DNA from: Nostoc sp. MG11
GTDB lineage: Bacteria > Cyanobacteriota > Cyanobacteriia > Cyanobacteriales > Nostocaceae
NCBI RefSeq assembly: GCF_014904695.1
Contig: NZ_JACXXN010000042.1
Coordinates: 1-42,464, forward strand
Reading direction: 5' to 3'
DNA: 42,464 nucleotides
Made by a program: the position numbers and the translations under genes. Below, piece after piece: positions 1 through 8,462 of this stretch. Each line of letters begins with the position of its first letter. Positions within the stretch are counted from its first letter, which is position 1. Under the pieces are notes generated by a model. It was not told the DNA's origin and made no database searches. It was given only the letters and a program-made list of their open reading frames with translations.

Positions 1-98
1 AAAATTTACCCCTTGATGACCAAACCCCGGCATGAATTACGTAAACAATTGCAAACTGCTTAATTGGTAAGCGTTTCCGCTTTTCTTAGTGCCATTCG
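1..98 (+). mobile_element. Right end of an IS4-type insertion sequence (transposase C-terminus and terminal repeat)
   Basis: The window opens inside an insertion sequence. Bases 1-63 encode the last 20 residues of a transposase, ending KPRHELRKQLQTA and a TAA stop. The same ending occurs at 37302-37340, and both copies continue to the identical terminus CTTTTCTTAGTGCCATTCG. After base 98 the sequence matches the interior of the NmrA-like gene at 3850-3860, so the element sits inside a second copy of that gene. The family assignment (IS4-like) rests on the basic C-terminal tail and is inferred; the catalytic part lies outside the window. Confidence 0.75.
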
Positions 99-270
99 TA
101 ACAACATCAATGTTGTCGTGAGAACCCTCCACAATCTCGACGCGATCGCGGATCTTTGGATCGAGACGTGAGGGGTCGCGCACGATGACACAAATCGGCT
201 TGCCGCTATCGAGAATTTGCTCAAGGATCTGGTGTCCGATCTGTCCGGTAGGAGTAGTAATAACGATCAT
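99..270 (-). pseudogene. NmrA-like NAD(P)-binding reductase, 5' fragment cut by an IS
   Basis: This encodes the first 57 residues of an NmrA/SDR-a5 type protein, starting MIVITTPTGQIG with the glycine-rich dinucleotide loop TGQIGHQ. The start at 270 is set by a good GGAGG ribosome site 6-7 bases upstream. The fragment is nearly identical to the N-terminus of the intact gene at 3150-4028 (about five differences in 57 residues), so the two are recent duplicates. The reading frame stops at the IS4-type terminus at 98/99. The rest of the gene is beyond the window or lost, so function is unlikely. Confidence 0.85.
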
Positions 271-359
271 GAAAGCCTCCAAAAAAGTTTGCTGTACTAT
301 CAATCAATTTGAGATATTGAACAACCGCTTGAGTCTCTAGAGTCAGTTATGCTTCTGTT

Positions 360-551
360 GCATTCCTCGATTGCGATGATACGAAAGCCGCGATTGGGCA
401 AATGTTGCCAGAAGAGATTCCGTGAGTCGAAATTGCTCGAAGTTGGCAGGTGAGTGAAAGCTGGCTTTAGCAGTATGTCAATGCCTACTACGCTACGGTT
501 GCTCAGCCACATCCAAGTTCAACCAAAGCTCCCTTATTGAGTAAGAAGATA
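360..551 (+). pseudogene. Degraded IS1-type transposase N-terminal region
   Basis: Reading from 360 gives a helix-turn-helix segment of the kind found in IS1-family InsA-like proteins: EEIP, then VEIARSWQVSESWL, then QYVNAYYATV. Two in-frame stops interrupt it, after EEIP and after SESWL. No catalytic part follows. The match is from family memory and short, so this is a likely fossil rather than a firm identification. The rest of 271-651 holds nothing recognisable. Confidence 0.5.
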
Positions 552-651
552 ATTTCAAACTAACTTGCATGGTGATTTGGAAGTGTGAAGCTACCCCCTA
601 AATTGGTTTACTGGATCATGTTACTATGTCCTTCGAGTGTTGATTATTGCA

Positions 652-1557
652 TCAAGCCTTGGTGCGCAAGCGATTAACCAGCAAATCGTCCTTAATGATT
701 TGATCTTTGAGGTGTGTCAATTCACCAACATCCCAGTTGCAGCTCAAGTAGCGACCCTTAGCCCAGTCAGCCTCTCCGGAACAAAGCCAAACAGGAAACC
801 CGGCTGCCAATTCAGGTTCGTCTACAAGGTTGACGTGGAGTGCCTCGGGCATGTTCTTTCCTATCGCGGTAGGCACCCCCCCAGGATGGATAGCAAAGCA
901 TTTCACCCCGTCGTTGCCATGATCGACGTTAACGAATTCGCAAAGGCGGTTGATCGCGTGCTTAGATGTCTGGTAGTCAGACGCTGTTGGCGTCAACAGT
1001 TGAGCGCCGATTGAAGAAACGAGAATGAGATGACCACCCGTAGAGCCTCTGGCAGAATGCTTCCTTGCCGATTCGATCAGGTAAGGTATCGTGTACCGAA
1101 TGAGATAATAAGTGCCCTTGAGATTTACCTCCCAAGTATTCTACCAACTTGTGGTATCTGATTCTCCAATCTTCTTCCATTGATCGAGATAACCTGCATT
1201 TGAGTCGGTCACGTCGATGCCGCCAAATTTGGTCGCACAATCCTCAATCGACGCCTTGACCTGCTCCTCGTTCGTTACGTCGCAGACCGTATATGCACAC
1301 TGCGTTTCTGGATTCGCCTCTTTCACTCGTGCTCTCGTCTCCTCAAGCGCTTTTTCTGATCTTGCCGTGATGTAGACAGCTTTGGCACCCGCTTGAGCAA
1401 AGGCGACCGCAGTCGCCTGACCGATACCCTGTGATGCGCCGGTAATGAAAATGATCTTGCCTGACGCGCTGCCTTTTAGAAGTGTCTTGGGATTGATCGC
1501 AGAGTACTGTGCGTGATGCGCCTTGATATTAAGAAACTGGGTTTCAATCGAAGACAT
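652..1557 (-). pseudogene. SDR family oxidoreductase with an internal TAG stop
   Basis: This is a classical short-chain dehydrogenase of about 301 codons with an N-terminal extension of some 30 residues. The cofactor loop TGASQGIG, the SNAG (usually NNAG) element and the active-site YQTSK are visible. The two halves are in the same frame and separated only by TAG at 1141-1143. The local reading is TTSW-stop-NTWEVNLKG, where relatives have a second tryptophan (WW..WEVNLKG), so a TGG to TAG change explains it. No frameshift is needed. An AAAGGAG sequence lies about 12 bases upstream of the start. As read, only a 138-residue nucleotide-binding half would be made. Relatives are common in fungi and cyanobacteria; the substrate is unknown. 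Confidence 0.85.
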
Positions 1558-1624
1558 GAGACTATGGCTCCTTTAGTAGTAGCAAACTATGATCTGCGGA
1601 GATAGCGCTGTTTAACTGCACTGC

Positions 1625-2008
1625 TCACCCGGTCAACCACTCGGCAAACGCAGGAGCTTGTGGATGGAGGTAGAGCGGCACACGCAGATTAACAGCCATC
1701 TCAGAGATCGGTAAAAAATCAGGATAATCGAGATTGCGATCGCGGGTTCTTCCGAACAACATCCCACCCTTGCAGCCAAGCTTGGTAACAGCCCGCTCCA
1801 ATTCTCGCGCTGCCTCATCCGGGCTAGGAGTTAGGATCGTTGCAAATCCCTCAAAGCGATCGGGGCACCGCCGCACCGTCTCGCCGATGAGATCGTTAGC
1901 TTGTCGGGCGAGTTCGATGGCTGGTTCAGGATCGAGACATTGAACTGCTGGCGTGGTGAGCGACAAAACTTGGATATCAGTTCCAGTAACGCCTTTCGGC
2001 AATGTCAT
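1625..2008 (-). pseudogene. Amidohydrolase (ACMSD / resorcylate-decarboxylase type), internal fragment
   Basis: The 127-residue frame matches the middle of the full-length amidohydrolase at 11664-12809: the stretch around DIQVLSLTTPAVQ, then ANDLI, CPDRFEGFA, ELERAV.KLGCKGGML and LRVPLYLHPQ. The N-terminal E-x-H metal site and the C-terminal histidine and aspartate ligands are all absent. It stops shortly after the HPQ motif. It is therefore the core of a TIM barrel without its ends and cannot be active. It is one of three copies of this family in the window (with 10600-10660 and 11664-12809). Confidence 0.8.
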
Positions 2009-2105
2009 TCGTCATCACTGGTGTTAAAGCAATCGATCAAGTGTGATCGGCAACTGAGAGTTTCTGCTGCAATCAGAGCGCAGGGGTCGCCTGATATCAC
2101 AGTGA

Positions 2106-3041
2106 TTAGTGAATTTTGACCAATTCTGCACTAGATTCCCAAAGTTCGGCTGCTTTCTGCTCATCGTAGGATTCATCAGAAGATCGAGTTTCCTCTAGCC
2201 CATCGAAATATTTACCTGTAACGTGATTCAGTGAGCGATCGAGAATAAGTCGGGCAAGAGCGCCACCCATCGTTTTAGAGTCTTTAGCTTGCTCTATAAC
2301 TGATGGAGATATATCTGCCATCAAAGTAGAGATTTCTGCTTGGCTGTAGTCTCGTGCCAACTGCGTGTCGCCCATCAGTCCTGGGTTAAAAACATTCACT
2401 GTAATCTTTGATTGTTGCTGTTTTAATCGACGCGAAAGCTCATAAGCACAGAGAACATTGCAGAGTTTGGACGTGGTGTAACGTACCCGCCCTGTGTTTC
2501 CAATGTTCATCTGATTGTCGTGGCCCATTGGAAACGCGAGAGCTTTAGCATTCTGGTAGTGTGGATGAGGCATTCCAGTATTTTTGTCTGGATCATGGAC
2601 ATCGCTGCTGACAAACGCGATACGAGAGCGATCACTCAACTGTGGCAGCAGCAGATTGACGAGTAGAAAGTGTCCTAGATGATTAACCCCAAAGGTCATC
2701 TCAAACCCATCTTCTGTGTAGAGCGTGTCTGAGACGACTTGAAGTCCTGCATTGCAAACGATCGCTTGTAAAGGTGGACGCTCTCCAGTGATGAAGTCCT
2801 GCGCGAACTGACGAACAGATGCCAGCGATGCCAAATCAAGAGCCATGCCTTCGATGTGCGGATATTCAGTTTCAGCCATCAATTTACGAACGGCTGCTTC
2901 GACTCTGGGGAGATTTCGACTCGCGATAATGATGTGCCAATCTTGTCCAGATTGGGCGATCGCCTCGGCACAGTAGTACCCAAGACCACTGTTTCCGCCT
3001 GTAATAATGACTGATTTGACGGGTTTAGTTGAAACTTGCAT
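2106..3041 (-). CDS. SDR family oxidoreductase, protochlorophyllide-reductase-like
   Basis: A complete 311-residue short-chain dehydrogenase. The N-terminal cofactor loop is TGGNSGLG (residues ~15-22). CNAG lies near residue 97 and the catalytic YTTSK near residue 188. The GVNHLGHFLL motif and the C-terminal LW.SS-type helix resemble the retinol-dehydrogenase / light-dependent protochlorophyllide reductase branch. It is more likely a general NADPH reductase than a true LPOR, since the typical LPOR length and cysteines are not evident. The start at 3041 has an AGGA ribosome site about 9 bases upstream. It lies 108 bp downstream of the NmrA-like gene on the same strand and could be co-transcribed. 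It is one of the few intact SDRs here; the substrate is unknown. Confidence 0.88.
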   Translation of the reverse strand: MQVSTKPVKSVIITGGNSGLGYYCAEAIAQSGQDWHIIIASRNLPRVEAAVRKLMAETEYPHIEGMALDLASLASVRQFAQDFITGERPPLQAIVCNAGLQVVSDTLYTEDGFEMTFGVNHLGHFLLVNLLLPQLSDRSRIAFVSSDVHDPDKNTGMPHPHYQNAKALAFPMGHDNQMNIGNTGRVRYTTSKLCNVLCAYELSRRLKQQQSKITVNVFNPGLMGDTQLARDYSQAEISTLMADISPSVIEQAKDSKTMGGALARLILDRSLNHVTGKYFDGLEETRSSDESYDEQKAAELWESSAELVKIH

Positions 3042-3149
3042 TGTTTTCGTCCTGTGAGGTGAGTTTGAATTAAAGGGGCTGACCGCCAGAGACTTCCATC
3101 TCTAATGCACTTGCCCATAGAGCATTTTTTCGGGGCATAACTATGGTTT

Positions 3150-4028
3150 TCAGCCCAAGACGGCTGGTTTGAGCACGTCTTCACACCACTGGCGAAAGCT
3201 AGTAGGGGTGGTGGATGGCGACGTGCGCGGGTCGATGTTGTAAATGCCCTCATCTTGAGCCGCTGCCATATCGACCATGCCTTGCACCCATGCCTCGGTC
3301 ATCCCGCGCTGCATCATCGTCGCTTTGTAGTCCTCGCTGCTGACCTGCTGGAAGCGGATCGGTCGTTCCAGCACTTCGGACATCACCTGCGCCATGTCGT
3401 TGGGCGATAGCTCGTCAGGACTGACCACTGGCACGCTGCCCTGCCCACTCCAGGAGTCGTCGAGCAGCAGTTTGACCGCTACCTCGGCGATATCAGAGGT
3501 GGCGACAGTTGCAAGCTGTCGATCGCTGGAATTCGGCATCAAGAACATCCCCTGGCTGGCGATCATTTTGACCTGGTTGAGCAAGTTCTCCATAAAGAAC
3601 GGCATTCGCAATGCTCGGTAGCTCACGCCAGTACTCTCGATTAGATCTTCCATCGCGAACGCCGCCGACTGCAACCCAGCGTTCTTGCCGAACTCGCGAC
3701 CCAGGCTCGTGACACCGACTACACGCTTAACACGCTGGCTCTTGATTGCTTCGCACGCTGGACGGGTAAAGTCCATGTAGTAGTTTGTGGGATTATCGGT
3801 GTGAGGGTTCGGAGGCACCAACCAGAACACGCAGTCAGCACCTGCGAACGCCTTGGTAACAACATCAATGTCGTCGTGAGAACCCTCCACAATCTCGACG
3901 CGATCGCGGATCTTTGGATCGAGACGTGAGGGGTCGCGCACGATGACACGAATCGGCTTGCCGCTGTCAATGATTTGATCAAGAATTTGTTGTCCGATCT
4001 GTCCAGTGGGCGTGGTAATAACAATCAT
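3150..4028 (-). CDS. NmrA-like / NAD(P)H-binding reductase
   Basis: A 292-residue atypical SDR. The start MIVITTPTGQIG at 4028 is chosen because GGAG lies just upstream and because the paralogue at 270 starts at the same residue; a longer in-frame start at 4118 has no such support. The N-terminal Rossmann loop TGQIGQQ is followed by IVRDPSRL, VEGSHDD and VFWLVPP, as in NmrA and related quinone reductase-like proteins. The second half has RALRMPFFMENLL, typical of this family. Such proteins bind NAD(P) and either reduce quinone-like substrates or act as redox sensors. A 5' fragment of a near-identical copy stands at 99-270. Confidence 0.88.
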   Translation of the reverse strand: MIVITTPTGQIGQQILDQIIDSGKPIRVIVRDPSRLDPKIRDRVEIVEGSHDDIDVVTKAFAGADCVFWLVPPNPHTDNPTNYYMDFTRPACEAIKSQRVKRVVGVTSLGREFGKNAGLQSAAFAMEDLIESTGVSYRALRMPFFMENLLNQVKMIASQGMFLMPNSSDRQLATVATSDIAEVAVKLLLDDSWSGQGSVPVVSPDELSPNDMAQVMSEVLERPIRFQQVSSEDYKATMMQRGMTEAWVQGMVDMAAAQDEGIYNIDPRTSPSTTPTSFRQWCEDVLKPAVLG

Positions 4029-4233
4029 GAAAATCTCCGAAATATTTTGTTTGAGAGAGTGAAACGGGTAAAGTAGAAGCTTGAATCTAGGTCTAATAAA
4101 ATTGAAGATAGGGTGCATCTATCTCAATTAAAGATCTGTCAGGCAGTCACGACTGTTGTGGAACGAGCGGAGATGGCTTCAATGGGGAATCGCAAAATCT
4201 TCGCGGACTCTGGATCAATTGCTCAGCGACAGG

Positions 4234-5296
4234 TTAGGTTACTAGATAAGGATAATCTGTATAACCTTCAGGCCCTGCCGAATAAAACTTGGATGAATCG
4301 GGGGAATTAAGCGGGGCATTTTTAGCAAATCGGGTAGGCAGGTCCGGATTGGCGAGGAAAGACGTACCAAAAGCAACGGCATCAATTTGACCGCTAGCAA
4401 TTGCGGCTTCTGCTTCCTCGGCACCATAACCCATATTGCCGATAATCGTACCTTGATAGATTGAGCAAATTGGTGTCATCACGTCGCCTTGTTGTTCGCC
4501 CAAAGAGTCTGCGCGCATGACGTGGAGATAGGCGAGGTGATAGTCATTGAGTTTATTCGCCAGCCAACTGTACGTCCTGACTGGATCGCTATCTTTCATA
4601 CTATTGTAACTATTGAGCGGTGAAACTCTCACTCCCCCAGACATCGATTGTCACATCCAGTACTTCCAGCAATAAACGGGCGCGATTTTCGACAGCACCA
4701 CCATAAGCACCACTACGTTGGTTAGAGCCATCGCGCAGAAATTCATCCAATAAGTAACCATTAGCGCCGTGGATTTCTACCCCGTCAAATCCCGCTGCTT
4801 TGGCGTTTGCCGCCGCCGCTCTGAATCCAGCAATAATCATGGGAATCTCTTCATCTGCCAGAGCGTGGGGTGTCACATGCGCTACCTTCCCTTTGGGGGT
4901 ATGGATTTCGTTATTAGTAATCGGAATCGCACTAGGAGCCATCGGTATTGCCCCGTCATTCATCAAGGGATGGCAAGATCTCCCACCGTGCCAGATTTGT
5001 AGTGCAATCTGACCGCCTTTGGCATGGACGGCATCGGTGACTTGTTTCCAGCCAGCTACTTGCGTGCCATTGTAAATTCCTGGTTCCGTCCAATAAGACG
5101 AACAACCTGCCATTGCCGAAGCCACTGCGGCAATAATCAGTCCAACACTAGCTCGTTGGCTGTAATGTTCGGCCATCAACGCAGTCGGTACGTGGTCTTT
5201 ATCTGCCCGACAGCGAGTCAGTGGTGCCATCAAAATGCGGTTGGGTAAGCTCAAAGCCCCCATTTTCAGCAGTGTAAACAGACATGTCAATTTCAT
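4234..5296 (-). pseudogene. Old-yellow-enzyme family flavin oxidoreductase (NemA-like), frameshifted
   Basis: Two frames together cover a full OYE of about 354 residues. The first part (5296-4610) has LPNRILMAPLTRCRA at the N-terminus, QIWHGGR and the active-site HGANGYLLDEFLRDGSNQRS. The second part (from about 4644) resumes with GGVRVSPLNSYNS, then the FMN-binding GNMGYGAEEAE and DLPTRF..APLN near the end. The shift lies in a GGGGG run near 4634-4640. Relatives read VWG..GVRVSP continuously, so one or two bases were lost or gained. OYEs use NAD(P)H and FMN to reduce activated alkenes, nitroesters and maleimides. With the shift the barrel is cut at about 225 residues and should be inactive. 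Confidence 0.88.
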
Positions 5297-5536
5297 AAGC
5301 TAACTAAATAAGTAATCAATGAAGAGCTAAGTTAGCCTGCTGTAGAAATTTCAGTAGTTCGATAACCTCGAATACCTGAATTACATCAACCAACATAGCA
5401 GGATGCAAGTAGTTTTCTCGAACAGACGGTTTCAAATCGCGGCTGTCAATAAGACTTGAGGATCTATCGGCAAAAAGATCGAATGTGGATCGATCACTCA
5501 AAAATCTCTTTTAGCTGTCTACTATGCCCGTCTAGC
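5297..5536. other. No gene seen
   Basis: A 61-codon open frame exists on the minus strand (5316-5501), but it lacks a ribosome site and resembles nothing known to me. I see no promoter, repeat or RNA here beyond its role as a spacer between the OYE pseudogene and an SDR remnant. Confidence 0.4.
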
Positions 5537-5662
5537 CTAGGCTCCATTGATCGCGCGCCCCTCTAGTAAGACAATGAATTCTTGGGCTGCTAGTTGTCGC
5601 GCCATCTCATATACCCGATTCCTTTATCTGCACCTGTAATGAAAAACAATTTTTTTCCTCAT
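5537..5662 (-). pseudogene. N-terminal remnant of an SDR
   Basis: Reading from ATG at 5662 and allowing small shifts gives the SDR start KLFFITGADKGIG followed by EMARQLAAQEFIVLL. This is the glycine-rich cofactor loop and the next helix and strand of a short-chain dehydrogenase. Two frame changes are needed within 40 codons and the rest of the gene is missing, so this is a clear fossil. Confidence 0.65.
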
Positions 5663-5688
5663 GACGGTTTTGATGCCTAAATTTATCG

Positions 5689-6312
5689 TCAGTTTTGATC
5701 GCTATCACCAGTCGCATCCACATGGGGTCTAAATGTCCAGTTGATGCGTTCGCCCACTGGACGAGCGGTTTTTGGCACCGCGTGAACCCAGTCTTTTTGA
5801 CAGCCAGGGAGCATGATCAACAAGGAGCCGCTCTCTAATTGGTAATCAATCGTTTCACCGCTGTCCTTGTGCCGCAGCTTAAATTTGCGAGTGCTTCCCA
5901 AGCTTAAAGAGGCGATGGCTGCGCCAAAGCCTTCGGCTAACGCAGGTCTTTTGCCAATCTGCGGAAAATCATCGGCGTGCCAGCCGATTGAGTCTTTGCC
6001 TGTGAGGTAACGATTCCCGACGACAAAATTGAACTGATATCCGCTCAAGGCTTGAATGCGATAGCGCGCCTCTAACAAGAAGTCTGGCCAGGGAGCGGCT
6101 TTAATCTGGGTGCCACGATATTCGTAGTGAAAGTCGTCGCCAAAGAGGGACTCATCACGCGGTACGGGAATTAATTTTCCATACATATTGATTTAACCGC
6201 GAGTCCATTCAAGTTCCTTGGACTTTTGAAACCAATCGGAGTTATCTACCGAATTGAGAAAATTTGGGTAAAACAGAACGGGCGGCTTTATTTCGGTTAG
6301 CAAACTACTCAT
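5689..6312 (-). pseudogene. AlkB-like 2OG-Fe(II) dioxygenase with an internal TAA stop
   Basis: From ATG at 6312 (GGAG ribosome site upstream) the frame runs 207 codons to 5689, the usual size for bacterial ALKBH2/3-like proteins, broken only by TAA at 6193-6195. The N-terminal part, containing SDWFQKSKELEWTRG, is followed by the stop and then INMYGKLIPVPR. The core has NRY..G.DSIGWHADD with the iron ligands H112 and D114, the distal H177 in DWVHAVP, and the 2-oxoglutarate arginines in GERINWTFR. A CAA (Gln) to TAA change would explain the stop. AlkB proteins repair alkylated DNA or RNA by oxidative demethylation. Reinitiation at ATG 6186 would give a 165-residue protein with all metal ligands, so partial function is conceivable. 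Confidence 0.85.
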
Positions 6313-6370
6313 GCTGCATCTCCTGTTATTGTTAATTCCTTATGGTGAGGGGGTGCCAATGGTTCGTTCC

Positions 6371-6400
6371 TCTCTACGAGACGCTACGCGTAGCTTGCTT
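6371..6400. repeat. Nostoc-type short palindromic interspersed repeat
   Basis: The stretch contains GAGACGCTACGCGTAGC, with the perfect 10-bp palindrome CTACGCGTAG at its centre. Sequences of this form recur widely between genes in Nostoc-like genomes (recalled from general knowledge). It lies between the AlkB start and the end of the next SDR. Confidence 0.55.
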
Positions 6401-6440
6401 AAGAGCAGGGGTACGCAATGAGGTTGTTAACTACCTGAAA

Positions 6441-7178
6441 CTACCAGGGAATTTCTCCCGTTTCTGGGTTGTATTCTTCACTAAAAAACTTTCCTGTTGG
6501 ACTGTCGCTGTCAATAATGGCGTATTTAGCTATACGCGAGCCAGCCTCCTCGACGGTACCGGTTCCGCGGTGATTGTTAAAATCAGTTGCGACAAAGCCT
6601 GGGTCAATCGCATTTACTTTAAATGGTGTATCACGTAGTTCGTAAGCCAGGTTAATGGTGTACATATTGAGGGCGGCTTTTGAGGATTGGTACACGGCTG
6701 CTTTATGGTTGTAATACAGATTGGTTGGATCGTCGCTTAAGGTAAGCGAACCCTGACTCGAACTTACATTTACGATGCGTGGTTCGGGTGACTTTTGCAA
6801 TAAATTTATAAAAGCCTGGGTAGCTCTGACTACGCCAAACACATTGGTATCAAATACCTTTTTAAATGCGTCTATACTGGCACTAGTTGCTGATTGCGGC
6901 ATGCCCCCGCTAATCCCGGCGTTATTGATCAGTACATCCAACACTTCGGTTTTTTTGCCTATTTCGGCACGGGCTGCCTTTACCGATTCATCATCGCTGA
7001 CATCTATTTGGATGGCTTCCACATCGGTTAATCCTTCGGCTTTAAGCTTTTCTACCGCTTCCAGTCCATTCTCTAAATTACGGCTGCCTAAATAAATGTA
7101 ATATCCCTTTTGCAGCAGTTGGCGGGCGGTTTCAAAACCAATACTTTTATTGGCTCCGGTGATTAATACTTTTTTCAT
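6441..7178 (-). CDS. SDR family NAD(P)-dependent oxidoreductase, Bacteroidota-like
   Basis: A 245-residue classical SDR. MKKVLITGANKSIGFE holds the cofactor loop TGANKSIG, NNAG lies near residue 84 and the catalytic YQSSK near residue 159. The start at 7178 is chosen because homology begins at MKKVLITG. The 34 extra codons upstream are AT-rich and not SDR-like. The leader before the ATG is A/T-rich and lacks a Shine-Dalgarno sequence, as is usual in Bacteroidota. It lies 98 bp behind the AraC regulator on the same strand, so the pair looks like a transferred two-gene unit. The substrate is unknown. Confidence 0.88.
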   Translation of the reverse strand: MKKVLITGANKSIGFETARQLLQKGYYIYLGSRNLENGLEAVEKLKAEGLTDVEAIQIDVSDDESVKAARAEIGKKTEVLDVLINNAGISGGMPQSATSASIDAFKKVFDTNVFGVVRATQAFINLLQKSPEPRIVNVSSSQGSLTLSDDPTNLYYNHKAAVYQSSKAALNMYTINLAYELRDTPFKVNAIDPGFVATDFNNHRGTGTVEEAGSRIAKYAIIDSDSPTGKFFSEEYNPETGEIPW

Positions 7179-7276
7179 GATTTTTTTATTTTTAATTATC
7201 AATTGATTTACTGATACAAGATTAGTCGAAAAACAAGCAGAGGGGCTTACGCTAAACAAATAATTGCTTATGCAAA

Positions 7277-8188
7277 TCAAACAATATCGGCTTTTCTATA
7301 ATTTGTCGGTGTGATGTTCAGATATTTTTTGAAGAGATTATTAAAATGGGTCACTTCCGCATATCCCAAGGCATACGCAATTTCTGAAACCGTCCAGGAA
7401 CTTTGTCTTAAAAGAACTTTGGCTTCCTGTAATATTCGATCAATGATTAACTGAGATGTAGTTTTATTAGAAGTTTCTTTTAATGCCCTGTTTAAATGAT
7501 TGACATGAATATTCAAATTTTTGGCGTAGTCAGATGCAGATCGAAGAGTGAGAGGTCTGTGTATATCATCAATTGGAAACTGACGTTCTAAAAGTTCTGT
7601 AAAAAGTGTAGAAATTCTAACGGAAGCATTAATGGGCTGCTTGCTCAACTTGGAAGCAGGCTTCATTTTCATCGTATAAAGTACTAATTCATAAACAAGT
7701 GTTCTGAGCAAGTCATATTTATGAATAAAGTCACACTCGATTTCTTCAAACATTCGTCTAAAAATGTCTTCCAGTTGGACAAATTGCGCCTCATCTAATT
7801 GGTAGATATTATTACCGGGCTGAAAAACTGAATAATTAGTTATATTTCCGTATTGACGAAAAAATGCCTGATCAAAGAGGCAAACGAAACCATCTGAAAA
7901 GTTTTCTCTTTGTGACCATCCATAAGGTATTTGCGGATTAGCAAAGATAATTGAATAGTTTTCTATTTCAATCTCTCTATCCGCATAGAGAAAAATACCG
8001 CTGCCACTGCCTTTAATGATTGTTATTTTGTAGTAATCTTTTTTGCTATATGGCAATTGTGGAGGGTTCCCGTTCTTACCAGGATTAAAATTAAAAACAT
8101 TGAATAACCCAAATTCCTTTTTAATATCGTCAGGTAGCCAGGGAGCCCCTTGCTTAAAATAACTCTCTCTTTCTTGTATAGATTGCAT
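7277..8188 (-). CDS. AraC family transcriptional regulator, Bacteroidota-like
   Basis: A 303-residue regulator. The N-terminal cupin-like sensor half (IEIENYSIIFANPQIPYGW) is followed by a C-terminal double helix-turn-helix (about residues 205-300) with LNIHVNHLNRALKE, then ISEIA-like TVSEIAYALGYAEVTHFNNLFKKY and ending TPTNYRKAD. Lysine- and isoleucine-rich composition and the AT-rich codons differ from the flanking cyanobacterial genes. It most likely controls the SDR downstream. Effector unknown. Confidence 0.9.
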   Translation of the reverse strand: MQSIQERESYFKQGAPWLPDDIKKEFGLFNVFNFNPGKNGNPPQLPYSKKDYYKITIIKGSGSGIFLYADREIEIENYSIIFANPQIPYGWSQRENFSDGFVCLFDQAFFRQYGNITNYSVFQPGNNIYQLDEAQFVQLEDIFRRMFEEIECDFIHKYDLLRTLVYELVLYTMKMKPASKLSKQPINASVRISTLFTELLERQFPIDDIHRPLTLRSASDYAKNLNIHVNHLNRALKETSNKTTSQLIIDRILQEAKVLLRQSSWTVSEIAYALGYAEVTHFNNLFKKYLNITPTNYRKADIV

Positions 8189-8218
8189 CGTTCAATTCTT
8201 TACCTCAATTTTTCTATT

Positions 8219-8460
8219 TTAGTAATACCCTCCAAAAAGATTTGTCCGCGCCGAAAATTTCTTTGATGCGCGGCGCGATACCTGCGGCAACCCCTGCGGG
8301 GAACGCAAAGTTTTGGCAGTCAATCCATTCGCTGTATTTTTCGATAAATCGGAGATGCTTTTTTTATCGAAAATAACGAAATCAACGCCGTAGCGAAAAA
8401 CGAGCGAAACTGTAGGCAGTCGGGTACAGCGCCTTGTTAGGCTGTGGTTGGCAACTCTTA
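8219..8460. other. Non-coding spacer with an attC-like half site
   Basis: On the plus strand the segment ends CAGCGCCTTGTTAGGC. GTTAGGC fits the integron R' core consensus GTTRRRY, and its complement GCCTAAC lies directly behind the methyltransferase stop. I find only a poor counterpart (around AATCAACGCC, 8380-8390) for the other half site, so this would be a degenerate or partial attC. An open frame on the minus strand here has no family resemblance. Confidence 0.3.
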
Positions 8461-8462
8461 AT

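Noticed and set aside
637-1014. 125-codon plus-strand frame
   Set aside because: It lies antisense to the SDR pseudogene, whose motifs are unmistakable.
3070-3130. Possible SDR tail (NALWASALEMEVSGG) on the minus strand
   Set aside because: It resembles the end of LPOR-like SDRs, but is too short to assign.
5316-5501. 61-codon minus-strand frame
   Set aside because: No ribosome site, no recognisable family and no conserved context.
7179-7276. Bacteroidota -7/-33 promoter before the SDR
   Set aside because: TTTG occurs, but no correctly spaced TAnnTTTG was found.
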